Of a stretch of 64,000 nucleotides of DNA, positions 62,696-64,000 are shown in pieces. Made by a program: the position numbers and the translations under genes. Position 1 is the first letter of the stretch, and each line of letters opens with the position of its first letter. The notes under the pieces were generated by a model that saw nothing but the letters and a program-made list of their open reading frames with translations, did not search any database and was not told the origin of the DNA. This DNA is from Halorubrum sp. Atlit-26R (lineage in GTDB: Archaea > Halobacteriota > Halobacteria > Halobacteriales > Haloferacaceae), in NCBI RefSeq assembly GCF_003666015.1, contig NZ_QPLT01000009.1, positions 107,546-171,545 on the forward strand. The letters are read 5' to 3'.

Positions 62696-63808
62696 ATGGA
62701 GACTGCCCACGACGTTTTCGTCGGGAACTCGACCTCGCTCTCGGAGATAGAGGACGACGGCGTCGAACTCGTCGTCACTTCTCCGCCGTACCCGATGATC
62801 GAGATGTGGGACGACCTCTTCTTCTCGCTGAACGCAGACATCGAAACGTCTCTCGACGAAGGCGACGGTCGGCGGGCCTTCGACCTGATGCACGAGGAGC
62901 TCGCCGAGACGTGGGACGAAGTCGAACGGGTCCTCGTTGACGGCGGGATCGCGTGTATCAACGTCGGCGACGCGACTCGGAAGGTGGACGACAGTTTCAG
63001 AGTCTACCAGAACCACGCGCGTATCACCGAGCGCTTCGACGAGATGGGGTTTGAACCCCTCCCGGACATCCTCTGGCGGAAACCCGCCAACTCGGCGGCG
63101 AAGTTCATGGGGTCGGGGATGATGCCGCCGAACGCGTACGCGACGCTCGAACACGAGTACCTGCTCGTCTTCCGTAACGGGAAACAGAGCCGTGAGTTCC
63201 CGTCCGGGACCGACGTCCGATACGAGTCGGCGTACTTCTGGGAGGAGCGCAACGAGTGGTTCTCCGACGTCTGGGAAGACGTTCGGGGAACGTCACAGGA
63301 GCTAACGGACGCCGACACCGAGCTCAGGGACCGTTCGGCCGCGTACCCGCTGGAGGTCCCGTACAGGCTCATCAACATGTACAGCGTCTACGGAGACACA
63401 GTGCTCGACCCGTTCTGGGGGACCGGGACGACCTCGCTGGCGGCGATGATCGCCGCTCGGAACTCCGTCGGGTACGAGCTCCAAGAGAAGTTCACGGAGG
63501 TGTTCGACGCGGAGGTCGCCGACGTCGCGGAACTCGCTCACGCCACGGTGTCGAAACGGGTTCGAGACCACGAGGAGTTCGTCGAGCAGCGCTTGGAAGA
63601 CGGCAAGGAGTTCAAATACGACGCCGAAAACTACGACTTCCCGGTCACGACGAAACAGGAGAAACCCCTCCAACTCTATACGATCGACGGCGTCGAGCAG
63701 ACGGAGAGCGGATACGCCGTGACGCACTCCCCGTACAACGAGTCCGAGTCGATCGACGGGGACGCGGGCGGCCACGGACAAGCGACCCTTGGGAGCCAGT
63801 TTCGGTAA
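62696..63808 (+). CDS. zim: Orphan N4-cytosine-type DNA methyltransferase
   Basis: A 370-residue methyltransferase. The catalytic motif IV is TSPPYPM at 28-34 (SPPY, typical of N4-cytosine and some N6-adenine enzymes), and the AdoMet-binding motif I is DPFWGTGTTSLAA near 236-248, so the motif order is IV before I (beta class). The stretches PYPMIEMWDDLF and PANSAAKFMGSGMMPPNAYATLEHEY resemble the conserved haloarchaeal CTAG-specific methyltransferase Zim, as I remember it. No restriction endonuclease gene is adjacent. The symbol is tentative. Confidence 0.75.
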   Translation: METAHDVFVGNSTSLSEIEDDGVELVVTSPPYPMIEMWDDLFFSLNADIETSLDEGDGRRAFDLMHEELAETWDEVERVLVDGGIACINVGDATRKVDDSFRVYQNHARITERFDEMGFEPLPDILWRKPANSAAKFMGSGMMPPNAYATLEHEYLLVFRNGKQSREFPSGTDVRYESAYFWEERNEWFSDVWEDVRGTSQELTDADTELRDRSAAYPLEVPYRLINMYSVYGDTVLDPFWGTGTTSLAAMIAARNSVGYELQEKFTEVFDAEVADVAELAHATVSKRVRDHEEFVEQRLEDGKEFKYDAENYDFPVTTKQEKPLQLYTIDGVEQTESGYAVTHSPYNESESIDGDAGGHGQATLGSQFR

Positions 63809-63882
63809 CTTCTCCAAGCCTTCAACCGGCCCCTCCGTACCTGCGGCTCGCGAAGTTGCTCGCCCAGGAGATGGGGGTCGCG

Positions 63883-64000
63883 TTAAGTTTGGCGTGAATT
63901 GTGGTAGACGGCGAAGGCTTCGAGCCAGTTTTGAGCTGTCTCTAGCGCGACATTGCTAAAACTATTCGCAAACGATGATGTTCGTCGTTCTATTTCCCAA
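63883..64000 (-). mobile_element. C-terminal end of an IS6/ISH14-type transposase (partial)
   Basis: Translating the minus strand from the right edge gives 38 residues ending at the stop 63883-63885: RRTSSFANSFSNVALETAQN, then WLEAFAVYHNS. This matches the C-terminus of haloarchaeal IS6-family (ISH14-like) DDE transposases, which end RRTSSFxNxFs..(x)ETAxNWLqAFA.xxNS. The rest lies outside the window. The IS terminal repeat is presumably between 63810 and 63880 but I cannot define it. Confidence 0.7.

Overview
The window is from a haloarchaeon, most likely Halorubrum or a close relative. The core is very GC-rich, proteins are strongly acidic, many genes start at or just after a TATA box with almost no leader, and the gene content is haloarchaeal: HalOD1, DUF460, GMP synthase split into subunits, an intein-bearing MCM and an NAD-dependent DNA ligase of bacterial type. 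The genus is an inference.

Layout. 1-5.1 kb is the end of an integrated element or provirus remnant: small membrane proteins, a RHH-like protein, a type IV pilin, a winged-helix repressor, a zinc ribbon and a tyrosine integrase. 5.1-8.3 kb is accessory chromosome: a Fic/Doc protein with a small partner, a SWIM-domain protein and an archaeal ATPase with a nuclease-like tail. 8.5-13.6 kb is a sugar-acid cluster: Gfo/Idh/MocA oxidoreductase, sugar-acid kinase, SDR dehydrogenase, galactonate dehydratase and KDPG/KDPGal aldolase. This fits a De Ley-Doudoroff galactose route, with the dehydratase and aldolase transcribed divergently from a shared control region. 13.7-21.5 kb holds pheST, a HalOD1 protein, a degenerate M48-like membrane protein and a MinD/coiled-coil cluster.

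21.54-30.32 kb is an AT-rich integrated element of about 8.8 kb with RHH protein, tyrosine integrase, PrimPol-like replication protein and a train of overlapping small genes (zinc ribbons, RHH, membrane proteins). It is bounded by an 11-bp direct repeat, ATGCGGTCCAT. Removing it places the mcm stop codon directly against the start codon of the small gene at 21246-21542, so the element split what was an mcm-small gene operon. It also supplies a TATA box exactly where the displaced gene needs one.

30.3-48.2 kb is core chromosome: mcm with a 651-residue intein, a TRAM protein, hel308, a RimK/retropepsin-like fusion, a NucS-N/zinc-ribbon protein, tyrS, DUF460, a site-2 protease, cupin, AstE-like hydrolase, DUF309, DMT transporter and histidine kinase. 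48.2-49.7 kb is a small AT-rich island with two convergent unknown genes next to tRNA-Leu(CAA). The tRNA is followed by a broken duplicate carrying an 82-bp palindromic insertion in its variable arm. 50.2-59 kb carries a PQQ lipoprotein, pyrG-guaAb-DUF-glutaredoxin-like operon, an amidohydrolase, a long palindromic non-coding repeat and ligA. 59-64 kb carries a GntP permease, an ABC exporter pair, an orphan m4C-type methyltransferase and the C-terminal end of an IS6/ISH14-type transposase running off the right edge.

The most promising novel material is the 8.8-kb element: its integration site at the mcm operon junction, promoter substitution and divergent PrimPol. No CRISPR array or rRNA was seen.
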